52,472 nt of DNA from Dictyobacter arantiisoli (lineage in GTDB: Bacteria > Chloroflexota > Ktedonobacteria > Ktedonobacterales > Ktedonobacteraceae), in NCBI RefSeq assembly GCF_008326305.1, contig NZ_BIXY01000045.1, positions 3,542 to 56,013 of the forward strand, written 5' to 3'. Shown piece after piece: positions 8,895 through 17,888 of this stretch. The notes beneath the pieces were generated by a model. The model was not told the DNA's origin, searched no databases, and saw only the letters and a list, made by a program, of their open reading frames with translations. Each line of letters starts with the position of its first letter. The first letter of the stretch is position 1. Position numbers and translations under genes: made by a program.

Positions 8895-9533
8895 GTGTTC
8901 AGCTCCTTGTAGCAGACCCCGCTGTCTACCACCGTCTTTTTTTTTAGTCGCGACCCCGCGAGTCATCCCGCCGGGGGAGCGCCAGAAGTTGCACTCCAGG
9001 CCCCGTGATTCTGACAACCGTATGTACATAAAAGTTATCATGATGGTTCCTGCCCCGCAACCATTGCCATCTCCACCAGAGATAAAGCAGAAGGGACGTG
9101 AATGTTCTCTGGACATCCACAAGAACGTTCCTCCCTTTGCGCACACTGTGCTAGAAATATGCATTCACTAATAATGACAGAGGAAAAGACCAGAATCTGA
9201 CAAATTTGACACCATCTTTTCAAAACTCGTCACCAAAGAGAGAAAATACGTTTTGATTGCCAGGAGTGCGTGGCTTTGCCGGACAGATCGATCCATCGCT
9301 ATCGTGGATGCCAGTCGCATCAACCTTCCCCATTATACAACGGCTCAGGTTGTAAAATAGATGTGCTATTTGGGTTGGGGTAGAAAAGCAGGCAAACTAA
9401 GATGCGAAGATTGTCCTCTTATCCCTCTTGATAAAGGCTTGCAAAGATTCTATGATTCCTGAAATAACTTCATCGATTATAATGAATTTAAATCAGACAA
9501 CACTCTTGCTTGTATAAAAAAGGAATATATCTG
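8895..9533. other. Divergent intergenic region, no gene seen
   Basis: About 640 bp separate the sigma gene (minus) from the large gene at 9534 (plus). No credible ORF or RNA gene is visible. A TATAAT hexamer occurs at 9478-9483 without a good -35 box. The 15-mer AACTTCATCGATTAT at 9466-9480 also occurs at 1534-1548, just upstream of the cupin gene. Confidence 0.5.
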
Positions 9534-11747
9534 ATGCCAAGAAAAATTGCAGACGGGGGGGATAGTGCTGTAATCGAACCCATGGTCTCTCCCCCGGATG
9601 GCCTGGCTATGGGCATGTACCAGGCAGATCGTCAGCTTCGTGGGGATGAGGGAGAGAAGGGCCGGGGCTGGGATGAGAATGGTAAAGGCGGTGAGCGTCG
9701 CACGTTACTGAAGGATCTCCTGACGGGCCGTGAGTCCAAAATGACGACCTATTCAGGTGATCGTGATACCCGTGATGCCAACCGAGGTGTTCCTGAGCTT
9801 AGGCTCTATGACCAGAAAGAGTTTACCGTTCATCATACCTTTGAAAATGGATCTACCAGACCGCAACTCATTGAATTGAAGAATCATGAGGGCGAAAGCC
9901 TGAAAGTCCTGAAATTTGGGAATAACGAACGCCAGATCCAGACAGAAGTTCTTGCGAATAATCTTTACCGAGAGCTTGGTGTTCCTGTTCTTAAGTCCCG
10001 ATTGATTTATGTGCGTGAAAATGAGGGGTCAGAGGCAAAGCTGGCGCAGCTCACCGATCTGATCACGAAACCCGAAGGGGCTACGCTTGTGCCTATGAGC
10101 AGTGAATTGCACAATTCCCCGGATTTCTATCGCCATGTGGCGGCTGATATGATCTTCGCGAATTGGGATTTATTCAAAACAGATAACTGGATGGCGGTCG
10201 ATAAGCGTATGGTGCGTGCTGATCTGGGTGGTGCGCTCGATATTCGTGCTCAGGGGGGAATGAAAGAAAAGTTTGACGGCAGGCAGGTCGAGGAAATTAC
10301 GTCGATGAGGGCCAAGGATGGCCCCTATCATGGACTCACCGATCACGAGGTTGCGGACTCGATCAGAACGTTCTGTATCAATCTGACCCCCGACAAAATA
10401 ACGCGAGCTATGGATAAGGCGCACTATCCTGAGAAACTCCAGGCAGAGATGGTAGAGACGCTGAATGCGCGCATGGACCGGGCTCTCGAATGGGCACACC
10501 AGCATTATCCAGTGAAGGAAGTAATCCTGGTAGATTATCAATCGCCCGCTACGGAAATTCGTCGTAACTCTGATTCAGGTTCGGGCTCAGATTCAGAAAA
10601 AAGCAACCCAGATTCAGAAAAAAGCAACACTGCAAGGTTGGGACGTTCGGGTCATGACGAATTGGCGACTATGAAGAAGTTGTTCACTTCTGAAATTTTC
10701 CGCAATCCTGGTGATCCCATTCGGATCCCTGGGGAGAGTAGTAGTGATGGGGATGACTCATCATCACGCAATGGGAGTGAAATCGGGCGGAATTCTGATA
10801 GAAGTGATGATGAGCAATCGCGCCCATCATCACGCAATGCTGGATTCGGATATAGTGATAAATGGAAGGATCTCTTCGCCCGTAATTTTTTCGGGACATA
10901 TTCCCCGTTGGATGCCAGACAACGCCAGGAAGCGAATGCTGATAATCCACTGTGGATGCCACCGCTCGTTGGGCCGGAGGAGATTTTGAATCATCGCCAA
11001 TTCGATCCTGGGATGCGCACAGCCCTCAGACGCAGCGTGCAGCGTATGAAGACGGGAGTGCTTGTGCGTCGCATGTCTGACGCTGAAAAAGAAGCCTTTA
11101 CCAGTGCGGCCAAATCTCAGGATATTAACAAGATCGTAAAGTTTCTTTTCGCCGACTCTCCAAGGGGGGAGGGAATCCCAAATGGACGTGGTGAGATGGT
11201 TTTTTCTGTCAATGAGCCGTATAAGTTCGAACGAGAAAGCCAGGTAGAACAGAAAATAGCGAAAAATGAAACTTTAACTCGTCAAGAAAGGCAACAGCTT
11301 GAGAATGATAAAAAGAATTATAAATGGATCATGGAAATTCCTATTAATGACGATATGCTAGACTTTTTCGCGCAGCGAGCCTACATTAGCAGGCCGAAAG
11401 AAGGAAGCAAACTAGAGGCCTTTGCGAGCAATCCCGATGCCAAATTTGAAATGCAGGCGGACGCAAAAAAGAACAGTGACGGCATTGCAAACGTTGTGTT
11501 GAAGCCACAGGGCTTTGCCTATCTCTGGAAAAATGTAGACGTGCTCAGATTCTTTGAGAGTGATCAGCATGTCTGGAACCACCGCAGCCTCGATGCGGAG
11601 GCGCTGCAAAAGGCGAGAATAGAGCTCATGAAACGAGAGGGAGAAGCCATCGCCAGCGCCAGAAAAGCGGCGGCTGAGAATGCCCGCGCCAGAAAAGCGG
11701 CGGCAACGGAAAGTGATGATGTATTGCTCGAAGGCTTCTTCGAATAA
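9534..11747 (+). CDS. Large protein with HipA/PI-kinase-like core and unknown C-terminal domain
   Basis: 737 residues, no signal peptide or membrane helix. The ATG at 9534 follows AAAAGGAATAT; an upstream TTG at 9510 is weaker. Residues about 80-300 look like a HipA/PI3-4-kinase-fold domain: a LKVLKFGNNERQIQTEV strand-helix, a LYRELGVPVLKS element, then FANWDLFKTDNW at about 208-219 as a catalytic-loop candidate and RADLGGALDIRAQG at about 226-239 as the metal-binding candidate. A Ser/Asp-rich disordered linker covers about 340-430. A second folded region (about 440-680) is unfamiliar. It begins near YSDKWKDLF and includes VLVRRMSDAEKEAF and IMEIPINDDMLDFFAQRA, and its pattern recalls toxin or ART-like domains without a safe match. 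An RKAAAENARARKAAA tail closes it. A toxin or effector role is inference only. Confidence 0.6.
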   Translation: MPRKIADGGDSAVIEPMVSPPDGLAMGMYQADRQLRGDEGEKGRGWDENGKGGERRTLLKDLLTGRESKMTTYSGDRDTRDANRGVPELRLYDQKEFTVHHTFENGSTRPQLIELKNHEGESLKVLKFGNNERQIQTEVLANNLYRELGVPVLKSRLIYVRENEGSEAKLAQLTDLITKPEGATLVPMSSELHNSPDFYRHVAADMIFANWDLFKTDNWMAVDKRMVRADLGGALDIRAQGGMKEKFDGRQVEEITSMRAKDGPYHGLTDHEVADSIRTFCINLTPDKITRAMDKAHYPEKLQAEMVETLNARMDRALEWAHQHYPVKEVILVDYQSPATEIRRNSDSGSGSDSEKSNPDSEKSNTARLGRSGHDELATMKKLFTSEIFRNPGDPIRIPGESSSDGDDSSSRNGSEIGRNSDRSDDEQSRPSSRNAGFGYSDKWKDLFARNFFGTYSPLDARQRQEANADNPLWMPPLVGPEEILNHRQFDPGMRTALRRSVQRMKTGVLVRRMSDAEKEAFTSAAKSQDINKIVKFLFADSPRGEGIPNGRGEMVFSVNEPYKFERESQVEQKIAKNETLTRQERQQLENDKKNYKWIMEIPINDDMLDFFAQRAYISRPKEGSKLEAFASNPDAKFEMQADAKKNSDGIANVVLKPQGFAYLWKNVDVLRFFESDQHVWNHRSLDAEALQKARIELMKREGEAIASARKAAAENARARKAAATESDDVLLEGFFE

Positions 11748-11938
11748 GTCATCGTAGATAATTGAAGACGTGAGAAACGCAGGCAGTGCAGCGCAAGCTA
11801 ATGCACCGTGACGCGTACGGCCAATGGATCCCAACGCTCTGTATGTTGGGGTCCCAACATATTTTCACCTGTGCCATATTTTTAAATTCGATCAATCAAT
11901 CTCACCGAGAGTGGGCCAGCCCCATCTCATTCCAGGAT

Positions 11939-13054
11939 TTACTGCTTTCTGTTCCTCCTCTTGAAATTCCCCCTCCTGTTTATGTTCAACTTGTACAGTT
12001 TCTGAATCCAGAAGAGAAGAGTACTCAGCATGCAAAATAACAAGCATATGCCCATCGCATAATGCCAGGGTGTCAGAGTGCTGAAGAAGTCAGCATTGAG
12101 TGTTACAAGGTCAGAGATCGCAGGAGGGAGAGAAGAGATCTTCGGCACTTGAGGTAGCGGCACCACAAAACTTGTGCTGTAATTGAGCTTGTGATTACCC
12201 TCGTATGCCAGGTTCAACGTGGCCGTGTATGTTCCAGGATTGAGTGCTGTATGCTGCATAAACACAGGATAGTGGATGCTCGTTTGTGGTAAGAGCGCAC
12301 CCAGTTTCAGCGGCACATTTTGGAGTTGCTGTCCTGCTGCATTCGTTATCTTCAGGCTTCCAGAAGGATGGAGGAACTGCGTGCCTGTATTCGCCAGCGC
12401 AATCAGTACCCTTTGATGGCTGCTCGCCTCGTCATAGGAGACCCCTGCTGCATTCAACTTCTTCACGATGGTACCGGGAAGATTGATAAAGACACTAATT
12501 GCCTTTCGTATATGTATCTGTACAATAGCCTGAATGGCACCTTTTGAGGATGACTGTTGCTGAACTGGCGCTTCAGCAATGAGGCCACCAAGATGCTGAC
12601 CAGGGCGCGCATGATCGGGTATACGCAGACTGAATGGGATATCCTGGCTCTGACCGGGATTAAGCGTTACCTGCTGGCGACTCAGCGTAATCCAGGCCCC
12701 TACATCGCGCCGTGGATCAGTACGACGGGGAAATGCCTCTCCACTCCCCTGACTGGTGATTGCGTCTACCGGATAGATATCGATGGTGCCTGGCGCCGAT
12801 CCATAATTCTTCACATGGATACTATCTTGTATCACAGCACCAGAGCTACTGGCATACATAAAGTTTGCCCTGGGGCGCATATCGCGGTAAGGAACAAAGA
12901 TTGGCTCTATGTCGAAATGAGCTTTTCCGTCAGTAGCATGGGTAACCCCTGCTCCCAGAGCCTCTAGCACTAAAACCGTGATGATCAACACTCCGACCAG
13001 AAGATGGAAAAATCTCCATTGGGAAGCAAAAAAAGATGGAATAGATGTTCTCAC
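11939..13054 (-). CDS. Surface protein resembling the WxL-interacting family (DUF916-like)
   Basis: 371 residues with an N-terminal signal or membrane segment (about 13-40), a long extracytoplasmic beta-rich region, a C-terminal membrane helix (about 333-355) and an Arg/Lys-rich tail (LNINRRGNFKRRNRKQ). The ectodomain shows patterns seen in WxL-interacting proteins: DSIHVKNYGSAPGTI, then SRQQVTLNPGQSQDIPFSLRIP and HLGGLIAEAP. In Firmicutes such proteins anchor WxL proteins to the wall. The upstream gene on the same strand encodes a WxL-like protein, which supports the call. A stem-loop between the two genes may lower expression of this one. Assignment is by pattern recognition, not alignment. 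Confidence 0.7.
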   Translation of the reverse strand: MRTSIPSFFASQWRFFHLLVGVLIITVLVLEALGAGVTHATDGKAHFDIEPIFVPYRDMRPRANFMYASSSGAVIQDSIHVKNYGSAPGTIDIYPVDAITSQGSGEAFPRRTDPRRDVGAWITLSRQQVTLNPGQSQDIPFSLRIPDHARPGQHLGGLIAEAPVQQQSSSKGAIQAIVQIHIRKAISVFINLPGTIVKKLNAAGVSYDEASSHQRVLIALANTGTQFLHPSGSLKITNAAGQQLQNVPLKLGALLPQTSIHYPVFMQHTALNPGTYTATLNLAYEGNHKLNYSTSFVVPLPQVPKISSLPPAISDLVTLNADFFSTLTPWHYAMGICLLFCMLSTLLFWIQKLYKLNINRRGNFKRRNRKQ

Positions 13055-13098
13055 GTTGCCACGATCTCCTCATCTGGACTTGCATGCTGCTTTGGAAA

Positions 13099-13130
13099 AG
13101 GAGAGTGCTGTCTTACATAAGCACTCTCCT
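13099..13130 (-). terminator. Intra-operon Rho-independent terminator
   Basis: AGGAGAGTGCT (13099-13109) and AGCACTCTCCT (13120-13130) form a perfect 11-bp stem with a 10-nt loop. On the minus strand it is followed by TTTTCC. It lies between the WxL-like gene and the DUF916-like gene, so it probably gives partial read-through and more of the first product. Confidence 0.75.
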
Positions 13131-13157
13131 CCAGTGTATCTGACAGTGATATGCAGA

Positions 13158-13781
13158 TTATGCTCCGGTTGCTGTATTCACCAGTGTGAGTGTTATATCA
13201 CCCTGGTAGGTACCAGCAGGAGAACCCGCTGAGATGATATATGAGCCGAGGGAAGTGAATGGGTCCGAGCAGTGAAAGGCAGTGGTATTACTAGGCGTCA
13301 GGCGAACATATGTGGAAGCCGTCGCAGTTAGCGGCGTCGTTACCGTACCATCAAAAGATGGCCCGGTGTTCCCACAACTAGCGCCGCTTGCTGTGCCAGG
13401 AGTAATACCCGTAAGAGACAGAGGAATAGCGGGGCTACCAGTAGCAGGACTTACAAGCCCCGTTGATGCTGCTTGCATTTTCCACCCGCTGGCGCTGCCG
13501 CGGTCATCAAACACTGTGGTATCAAACTGGAAGAGATTAGTACCGGCAATTGAACCGTTTGTCGGCATCGTGGCATTTGCATCACTACTGAAAGCAAGCG
13601 CACCAGCAGGAAAGTAGGTGCTCAAATGCACGCTACAAGTGGTGTCGAAAGTTGTGCCGAGGCCAGCACAGGGAGCGGCGAAGGCAGATTGCCCGGCAAG
13701 AGTAGTGATTGCCATCGTCCCTACAAACAGCAAGCTTATCCCCACTTTCAGGGCACACATCTTCAAAGCATGACACTTCAT
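13158..13781 (-). CDS. Secreted WxL-domain-like surface protein
   Basis: 207 residues. A signal peptide (about 1-35) ends near QSAFA-APC. The mature part is rich in Thr, Ser, Gly and Ala and is probably all beta. The segment FDDRGSASGWKMQA recalls the WxL domain's D-x-RG-x-x-x-GW signature, and two widely spaced Cys pairs could form disulphides. The C-terminus (YQGDITLTLV) also fits that family. It is the first gene of a two-gene unit with the DUF916-like protein, 103 bp downstream across a terminator. A role in surface coating or adhesion is inferred from the family. Confidence 0.7.
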   Translation of the reverse strand: MKCHALKMCALKVGISLLFVGTMAITTLAGQSAFAAPCAGLGTTFDTTCSVHLSTYFPAGALAFSSDANATMPTNGSIAGTNLFQFDTTVFDDRGSASGWKMQAASTGLVSPATGSPAIPLSLTGITPGTASGASCGNTGPSFDGTVTTPLTATASTYVRLTPSNTTAFHCSDPFTSLGSYIISAGSPAGTYQGDITLTLVNTATGA

Positions 13782-14211
13782 TTGAAAAAACCTTTCATCT
13801 TGACATGTTTCGCGGGAAGTTTTTCAGGGAACACGCACATGCTAACCATACACTCGCAGAGGTCATGTTCGTATATACATAGCTTGCATGAACCCCTTCA
13901 GCCTCCAGAATCGCGTTTTGTTTTGTTGTACAGTTATCTCTTTCATAAAAATTGAGGCATGAACTCAAAAAGTTTGCGAGCCTCTTCCCCATATGGATAG
14001 TACTCACAACGCATTTATTATGAGGTATTCTAAAAGTAGTGGATAAGTATATAGAAACTTTAGCCTTGTGAGTGATATCATCCTGAAATGACCGCCACTG
14101 GCAAATTGATTGGCTCTTTGTGATTCGTGATTGGCTGGTTGAAAAAGGATAGATGGGCTGTTACAGTTCCTGATATACGTATGAATAAACAAAATAGAAG
14201 GATGTTTTGCT
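13782..14211. other. Intergenic region, no gene seen
   Basis: This 430-bp divergent gap lies between the WxL-like gene and the aminotransferase. It is fairly AT-rich near 13980-14060. No convincing promoter pair, RNA gene or repeat was recognised, although both flanking genes must start within it. Confidence 0.5.
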
Positions 14212-15381
14212 ATGAATATGAAGAGCATTCTGCCAGTTGTAGCCGAACAATTTCAGATCCGTCCTGATATCACGTTTTTGAATCATGGGAGCTTTGGTGC
14301 TTGCCCGCGTCCGGTTTTTGCGACCTACCAGGAATGGCAGCGTCGCTTAGAGGCTGATCCGGTTGAGTTTTTGGGACGCCGTCTCGATGGGATGTTGAGC
14401 GAGGCGCGTGAGCCTCTGGCCGCCTCTGTGGGGACGCATTCCGATCAGATCGTCTTTGTCCTCAATGCCACGATGGGCGTGAATATTGTGGCCCGCTCGT
14501 TGCAGTTGGAGCCCGGGGATGAAGTGCTGACAACCGATCATGAATATGGCGCGGCTGATCGCACCTGGCGCTTCCTCTGTGGACAGCGTGGGGCCAAATA
14601 TATCAACCAGCCGCTAGCGCAGCCGCTGGAGAGCGATGAAGAGATGATTGAGTCTCTCTGGCAGGGTGTGACGCCACGTACCAAAGTAATCTTCCTCAGC
14701 CATATCACCTCGCCCACCGCTGTGATCTTCCCCATTGAGAAGATCTGCCAGCGCGCGCGAGCCGCCGGGATCATCACTGTGATAGATGGTGCGCACGCTC
14801 CCGGGCATATCCCTTTGCAGCTCGACACGCTCGGCGCTGATTTTTATGCCGGGAACTGTCATAAATGGCTCTCCGCTCCCAAAGGTGCGGGCTTCCTCTA
14901 TGCCCGGCCTGAGCGGCAGGCGCTTTTACAGCCACTCATTGTCAGTTGGGGATATGAAAGCCGCACGCCGGGCATCTCAAACTTTCAAGACTATTTCGGT
15001 TGGACCGGCACAGCTGATCCCGCCTCCTATCTCAGTGTCCCCGCCGCCATTGCCTTCCAGCGCGAGCACGACTGGGATAGTGTGCGTCTGGCCTGTCATG
15101 AGCTAGCCACATCCGCGCGTCAGCAGATCAGTGCTCTCTTCCCTGACCAACAACAACTCACCTCCGACAGCGCGCACTGGTGGGGACAAATGTGCGCCAT
15201 GCCCCTACCCGCTGGGGATGCACTCGCGCTACAACAGCGTTTACGCGAGGAGTGGCACATCGAGATTCCCGTCAACATCTGGAATGATCGCCGTTTCATC
15301 CGCATCTCCCTGCAAGGATACAACAGCCCCACCGATGTCGACCGTCTCGTAACGGCCCTGAAAGCCATTTTCGAGCGCTAA
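14212..15381 (+). CDS. Class V aminotransferase, isopenicillin-N-epimerase-like
   Basis: PLP-dependent enzyme of 389 residues. The N-terminus FLNHGSFGACPRPV is typical of the isopenicillin N epimerase/cysteine desulfurase-like subgroup. VIDGAHAPGHIPL carries the Asp that contacts the PLP pyridine nitrogen. GNCHKWLSAPKGAGFLY holds the Schiff-base Lys, near residue 218. GAAGGATG lies upstream of the ATG. Cytosolic. Members of this group include epimerases, ergothioneine-pathway C-S lyases (EgtE) and kynureninase-like enzymes. No ergothioneine or beta-lactam genes are adjacent, so the substrate is open. Confidence 0.88.
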   Translation: MNMKSILPVVAEQFQIRPDITFLNHGSFGACPRPVFATYQEWQRRLEADPVEFLGRRLDGMLSEAREPLAASVGTHSDQIVFVLNATMGVNIVARSLQLEPGDEVLTTDHEYGAADRTWRFLCGQRGAKYINQPLAQPLESDEEMIESLWQGVTPRTKVIFLSHITSPTAVIFPIEKICQRARAAGIITVIDGAHAPGHIPLQLDTLGADFYAGNCHKWLSAPKGAGFLYARPERQALLQPLIVSWGYESRTPGISNFQDYFGWTGTADPASYLSVPAAIAFQREHDWDSVRLACHELATSARQQISALFPDQQQLTSDSAHWWGQMCAMPLPAGDALALQQRLREEWHIEIPVNIWNDRRFIRISLQGYNSPTDVDRLVTALKAIFER

Positions 15382-15450
15382 GCAGTATGGGTAATCCTGG
15401 GATTTTGAAACAAAAGTTCGAGAAAATGGGAGTGCAGAGGGCGAAGCCTT

Positions 15451-15479
15451 CTGCCGGGGTTTGGGGTGTCCCCCAATAC
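15451..15479 (+). repeat. GGGTGTGGGGTGTCCCC-type repeat, left copy
   Basis: CTGCCGGGGTTTGGGGTGTC and the bases following it match, in opposite orientation, the sequence at 17088-17119. The two copies flank the MFS gene as imperfect inverted repeats. It is 70 bp past the aminotransferase stop. Confidence 0.6.
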
Positions 15480-15582
15480 GGTTCACCTACCTGGAATGAT
15501 GATGGAAAAACGTAGGTGCGTGCCGAGGTCGTCATTCTCGTTGTTGATGCGGTATTGACCGTAAAGGATGAGTAATAGGGAT

Positions 15583-16776
15583 CTACGATATCTGGTTGAT
15601 TGGTTTCGTTTTGCGCTGGATGGTCCACCAGAAGATGAGGGTGATGATAAGCAGGACGCCAGTGTAGGGGAGCAGCGACCAGATGCTGGTATATTGAGCC
15701 AGCGCACCGGCGAGCCAGGGGAATAGCGCGATGCCGATGATGCTCAGGCCAACAAGGAAGCCCATGGCGTTGGGGAGCATGTGTCCGGGCACCAGCGAGG
15801 GCAAGAGGCCGACGATGCCGGGATAGATGGGTCCCAGGAAGATGCCGAGCAGGATAAAGGCGGCTGCACAGGCGATATCGCCGGGGATGAGCCAGATAAT
15901 TCCTATACTCAGCAGGCAGGCGACCAGGCAGCTATACATGAGACCTGACATGCTCATGTGCAGGCGTTCCGCGATAGGATTGAGCAGAAAACGTCCCAGG
16001 GTCAGGCCCAGCCAATAGCCACTCGCGATCCAACCGGCCAGCAGCTCGCTCTGATGCCGATTCTCTAGCAGCAGCGTATACCCCCAGTTTCCCATGCTGA
16101 CCTCAACGCCGACATAGAAGAGCAAGAATAATGTTGCCAACCAGACTATCGGCAGCTTGAGCACCATACGTAAGCTGCTGGCCCCTTTGTCCCTCTGCTC
16201 TTCATGGGCCGGATCAGCAGAGGGATCATGGAAGAGTTTAAAGAGACCGAGGAGCAGGGGGAGCGAGATCAGGGTCCAGATGAAGAATGTGCTGTTCCAG
16301 CTCCAACTGAGCGCCAGCATCGTACTGGCAATCAATGGACCAACCAGCGCCCCGGCTCCGTAGAAGGCATGCAGATAGTTAAGGAGCCCGATACTTTTGG
16401 GGAGGGAGGTAATGAACATATTCAGCCCGGTCTCGATTATTCCTGTAGCCATGCCCTGAAACAGGAGAATCAGTAGCACAAGGAAAAAGAGCGGCTTGAA
16501 TACCATCAGCAGACAGCAGAGCAGGAAGATTGTGGCCCCCAGCATAAGATAGTGGCGCTGTCCAATCTTTGAGATCAGCCAGCCGGTACTGATGGCTGAG
16601 AGAAAATAGCCGAGAGAGCTGGCGAAAAAGAACAGGCCAGCTATTGCTTTATCGATACCATAATACGCGCTGATACCAGGCAGGAGCACGCCCCATGCGC
16701 CTGATGTCACGCCGATCAAAACAAAGCCGAAGAAGGCTGTACTTACCTGGGGTCGAGAAATAGTATGTGTGGTCAC
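15583..16776 (-). CDS. MFS transporter, fucose-permease-like
   Basis: 397 residues with about 12 hydrophobic segments in two halves. The first helix reads FFGFVLIGVTSGAWGVLLPG, and the loop SKIGQRHYLMLGA is the MFS-type motif between helices 2 and 3. It resembles the FucP/YfmO-like sugar and drug carriers of the superfamily. Substrate and direction of transport are not readable. It stands alone, convergent with the aminotransferase gene, and is bracketed by inverted copies of a GC-rich repeat (15451 and 17088). Confidence 0.9.
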   Translation of the reverse strand: MTTHTISRPQVSTAFFGFVLIGVTSGAWGVLLPGISAYYGIDKAIAGLFFFASSLGYFLSAISTGWLISKIGQRHYLMLGATIFLLCCLLMVFKPLFFLVLLILLFQGMATGIIETGLNMFITSLPKSIGLLNYLHAFYGAGALVGPLIASTMLALSWSWNSTFFIWTLISLPLLLGLFKLFHDPSADPAHEEQRDKGASSLRMVLKLPIVWLATLFLLFYVGVEVSMGNWGYTLLLENRHQSELLAGWIASGYWLGLTLGRFLLNPIAERLHMSMSGLMYSCLVACLLSIGIIWLIPGDIACAAAFILLGIFLGPIYPGIVGLLPSLVPGHMLPNAMGFLVGLSIIGIALFPWLAGALAQYTSIWSLLPYTGVLLIITLIFWWTIQRKTKPINQIS

Positions 16777-16899
16777 AATGATTCTTTCTATCTATAAAAT
16801 TAACTATAGGACTCCTGTTAATTGTTGTCCGCTACGCGGGCGGGAGGGGGGATGACCAGGGCACAGCCCTGGAACCCAGGCAGGGAAGGTTGCGACCCC

Positions 16900-17040
16900 A
16901 TAGGTGCGAACGTAAGCGGGATTGTGAAGGATGCAACCCTTAACCTGGGGTCCGGGGCTGTGCCCCATAGGTGCGAACGTAAGCGGGATTGTTAAGGGTG
17001 CAACCCTTGACCTGGGGTCCGGGGCTGTGCCCCGGTCTCT
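16900..17040. repeat. Two 67-bp tandem repeats in GC-rich intergenic DNA
   Basis: Units start at about 16900 and 16967. Each holds ATAGGTGCGAACGTAAGCGG, a TGCAACCCTT element and the hairpin GGGGC-TGT-GCCCC. Three substitutions separate the units. No ORF across the region is credible. The same GC-rich style continues to about 17140. Confidence 0.85.
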
Positions 17041-17087
17041 CACCTCCCTCTCGCCGCCGCGCGCGGCGGCGAAGAAAAGAAGAAAAA

Positions 17088-17119
17088 GGGGTATTTGGGG
17101 ACACCCCACACCCCGGCAA
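17088..17119 (-). repeat. GGGTGTGGGGTGTCCCC-type repeat, right copy
   Basis: Read on the minus strand, it begins TTTGCCGGGGTGTGGGGTGT and ends CCAAATACCCC, closely matching 15451-15479 on the plus strand. The adjoining GCAAAGGGC and GCCCTTTGC (to about 17140) form a stem. Confidence 0.6.
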
Positions 17120-17194
17120 AGGGCTGGCCGCCCTTTGCAATCCCGCTTGAAAAGCCTTACGTTTGCATCCCGGGCAGGGCAGCTGGATAAGGGG

Positions 17195-17851
17195 TCAGGC
17201 CAGCGGCGCGTTCAGGATGGTATCGTAGAACATCAATTCATATTCGTGGCTGAGACGGATGGCACGTGTGATCTTGATGCGCTCGGCGGGATCACTGTAG
17301 CGTTGCAGCAGTTGTTGATCGATGGGTGCCACATTCTCCTCTAAGTCTTTATGGCCCCAGAAGAATTCAACCTGAGCTTCAGTCAAATGATAGTGCTGGA
17401 TCAGCGCGGGTGCGATACGCAGACAGATCTGGATGAAGATGTCTTCGCTGGCGCTGACTGCGGCCAACCGTTCACCAGGCGTGCCATAAGCCAGCATCCA
17501 GTAGAAATAGTTCGGCAAAGCCATACAGCCAGCCAGGGGCTCAATCTGTTCAAAATCAGCACGCTGCAGGCCAACCGCCTCACCAAAGTGGATCAAAATC
17601 TCATGTCCACCCACCTTGGGCAGCAACTTCTGGATCAAAAGCACCTGGGCCTGGATATTTTCCTCACCGGCGATAGCCAGCGCATCCAGGCGATACATTT
17701 GCAGCACCACCAGAGCATCCTGTAACGCAAATAATCGCAGCCGTTCCACAGGAAGTGTCCCCTGCTCAATCGCAGTCCATAATGGATGGTAGAGCAATTT
17801 CTGACGCAAGATATCCAGATTTTCTGTCAGCAGCGCATCCGCAAAACTCAT
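17195..17851 (-). CDS. TenA/PqqC-like haem-oxygenase-fold protein
   Basis: 218 residues, all-helical, cytosolic. The pattern of the TENA/THI-4/PqqC family is visible: an N-terminal HPLWTAIEQGTLPVERLRLF, a central PNYFYWML segment and a C-terminal FFWGHKDLEENV with His and Glu suited to metal or cofactor binding. Known members include thiaminase II and PQQ synthase, and newer iron-dependent oxidases share the fold. No thiamine or PQQ genes are nearby. The following small gene (17889-18212) is upstream on the same strand with a 37-bp gap, so the two may form an operon. Confidence 0.72.
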   Translation of the reverse strand: MSFADALLTENLDILRQKLLYHPLWTAIEQGTLPVERLRLFALQDALVVLQMYRLDALAIAGEENIQAQVLLIQKLLPKVGGHEILIHFGEAVGLQRADFEQIEPLAGCMALPNYFYWMLAYGTPGERLAAVSASEDIFIQICLRIAPALIQHYHLTEAQVEFFWGHKDLEENVAPIDQQLLQRYSDPAERIKITRAIRLSHEYELMFYDTILNAPLA

Positions 17852-17888
17852 AATAGATAATTATCCTTTGCTATTGATATTATTGATA

